NCBI GenBank assembly: GCA_947167535.1
Contig: CAMVIL010000100.1
Location: 1-5,851 of the forward strand
Source of the DNA: an uncultured Ruminococcus sp.
GTDB lineage: Bacteria; Bacillota; Clostridia; Oscillospirales; Ruminococcaceae
Length of the DNA stretch: 5,851 bases
Direction: 5' to 3'
The position numbers were made by a program, and so were the translations under genes. Below are positions 4,824 through 5,851 of the stretch, in pieces. The notes under the pieces were generated by a model. It worked only from the letters and a program-made list of their open reading frames with translations, did not search any database and was not told where the DNA came from. Position 1 is the first letter of the stretch. Each line of letters starts with the position of its first letter.

Positions 4824-5851
4824 ATGAAAAGCATCACAACAAAGGTCGTCTCGGCGGCTCTGGCGGCTTCTCTGCTGGCTTCGGGCACAGCAGCACTTCC
4901 CGCCTCTGCTGAGGGCATTCTCGGCAGCGACAGCGGACTGAGCATTTCGCTCGGCGGCATCACCGATGAAAAGCCGGTCATAAGCGAAAGCTACAAGTCC
5001 ACCGCCAAGTACGTCAGCATCAGCTGGGACAAGGTCACGGGAGCTTCCGGCTACCGCGTATACCGCAAGGCCGACGGCGGCAGCAAATTCAAGCTGGTTG
5101 CCGAGATCAGCGGCAAGAAGAATGTCACATACAAGGACACCGACGTCAAGCCCAACACCCGCTACGCCTACAAGGTAAAGGCGTTCAAGGGCACCACCGA
5201 CAGGCAGTACTCCAAGGGCAGCAAGGCACTGAGCACCGTCACCGCTCCCGAGAAGGTCAAGGAGATCACAAAGGTCTGGGGCAGAAACAGCATTGCCAGA
5301 CTCAAGTGGACAAAGCAGTCGGAATGCGACGGCTACATTGTATACTACTACACCTACGACTACTACACCGGCAAGGTGAAGATCGTTTCCGAACGGGCCT
5401 ACTCCAAGGGCGAACGCGCTGCCGTCCGCTGCTACGGCGCCGACGACGTCCGCGAAGGCGTCGCCATCATGTGGAAGGAAGGCGTGGACATCGCCATCAC
5501 CGGCAACTCCACCAACCCGACCCGCTTCCAGCACCCCGTCATGGGCACCTACAAGAAAGAGCGCGTCGCCGCAGGCAAGCCGTTCTTCTCCGTCGCGTCC
5601 GGCGGCGGCACCGGCCGCACCCTGCACCCGGACAACATGGCCGCCGGTCCCGCCAGCTACGGCATGACCGACACCATGGGCCGCATGCACTCCGACGCCC
5701 AGTTCGCGGGCTCCTCCTCCGTCCCGGCGCACGTCGAGATGATGGGCCTCATCGGCATGGGCAACAACCCGATGGTCGGCGCTTCCGTCGACGTCGCGGT
5801 CGCGGTCGCCCAGGCCATGTCCGGCAAGGCCGCCAAGAAGGCCGCCCCGGC
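4824..5851 (+). CDS. Secreted Fn3-domain protein joined in frame to a GGGtGRT-family C-terminal region (3' truncated; probable chimera)
   Basis: The frame is open for 342 codons and runs off the window. Residues 1-29 are a signal peptide ending in ASA. Residues about 50-140 form a fibronectin-III-like domain (VSISWDKVTGASGYRVYRK, then NTRYAYKVKAF). A second begins at 141 (ARLKWTKQSECDGYIVYYY) but stops after about 45 residues. From about 180-205 on, the sequence changes to that of GGGtGRT proteins: REGVAIMWKEGVDIAITGNS, the motif GGGTGRT at 260-266, HPDNMAAGPASYGMTDTMGR, and GLIGMGNNPMVGAS. That family, recalled as presumably cytoplasmic and of unknown function, has no reason to follow a signal peptide, and its N-terminal part is missing here. 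The tail GKAAKKAAP is Lys/Ala-rich. The start at 4824 has AGGGGGA (4810-4816) 7 nt upstream; an in-frame ATG at 4803 lacks one. Composition shifts at the join. Confidence 0.8.
   Translation, partial: MKSITTKVVSAALAASLLASGTAALPASAEGILGSDSGLSISLGGITDEKPVISESYKSTAKYVSISWDKVTGASGYRVYRKADGGSKFKLVAEISGKKNVTYKDTDVKPNTRYAYKVKAFKGTTDRQYSKGSKALSTVTAPEKVKEITKVWGRNSIARLKWTKQSECDGYIVYYYTYDYYTGKVKIVSERAYSKGERAAVRCYGADDVREGVAIMWKEGVDIAITGNSTNPTRFQHPVMGTYKKERVAAGKPFFSVASGGGTGRTLHPDNMAAGPASYGMTDTMGRMHSDAQFAGSSSVPAHVEMMGLIGMGNNPMVGASVDVAVAVAQAMSGKAAKKAAP
5345..5390 (+). other. Inferred join between two sequences of different origin
   Basis: Within this interval the protein passes from the second Fn3 domain into the GGGtGRT region with no frame break. 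Serine codons change from mostly AGC (13 of 22 before) to almost only TCC (11 of 12 after). Threonine ACA, used six times before, disappears (ACC in all eight after residue 220). GC in 60-base rows rises from about 52-62% to about 68-73%. The exact base cannot be set because DYYTGKVKIV could belong to either parent. Confidence 0.6.

Noticed and set aside
4818..5732. A 304-codon open frame on the - strand opposite the Fn3/GGGtGRT gene
   Set aside because: It is low-complexity Gly/Ala/Val/Asp translation with no motif, and arises because GC-rich + strand codons leave few stops on the other strand. The + frame has a promoter, ribosome site, signal peptide and recognisable domains.
1..5851. Search for CRISPR arrays, tRNA genes, riboswitches, transposases or phage genes
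   Set aside because: No regularly spaced repeats, cloverleaf sequences, aptamer-like leaders or mobile-element proteins were seen.

Overview
The window looks like a Ruminococcus-type member of the Clostridia. This rests on a PurF tail with a Cys-x2-Cys-x2-Cys end, an rsmD-coaD-coiled-coil gene cluster, a secreted fibronectin-III-like protein, and two-hairpin intergenic repeats of a kind I associate with gut Clostridia. The assignment is inferred from gene style and promoters, not from a marker gene.

Layout. Bases 2-412 (+) are the 3' end of purF. Bases 413-678 lie between convergent genes. They hold two diverged two-hairpin repeats in opposite orientation, placed either side of a perfect 17-bp stem that can serve as terminator for both strands. 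Bases 679-2324 (-) are a compact operon read rsmD, then coaD, then a coiled-coil gene, with a clear promoter at 2358-2386. Bases 2502-3611 (-) encode a secreted, membrane-anchored surface protein of unknown function. It has its own promoter (3695-3723) and terminator (2447-2478). Bases 3863-4621 (-) encode a short-chain dehydrogenase. Between 4622 and 4823, two back-to-back promoters, both exact TTGACA-17 bp-TATAAT matches, drive the dehydrogenase (-) and a gene on the + strand from 4824 to the window edge.

The + strand gene at 4824 is the oddity. It opens with a signal peptide, one complete fibronectin-III-like domain and the first half of a second. Without any break in frame it then becomes the C-terminal half of a GGGtGRT-family protein, a family I know only as conserved and of unknown function. 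GC content, serine codons and threonine codons all shift at the same place, about 5345-5390. Either this is a chimeric join of two genomes during assembly, which I think more likely because both domains are cut mid-fold, or it is a real recombination that fused a secreted Fn3 protein to a foreign gene. Reads spanning the join would decide it.

The intact genes are mostly housekeeping: purine synthesis (PurF), coenzyme A synthesis (CoaD) and 16S rRNA methylation (RsmD). The surface protein and the dehydrogenase are transcribed separately. I saw no tRNA, rRNA, CRISPR array, riboswitch or transposase.
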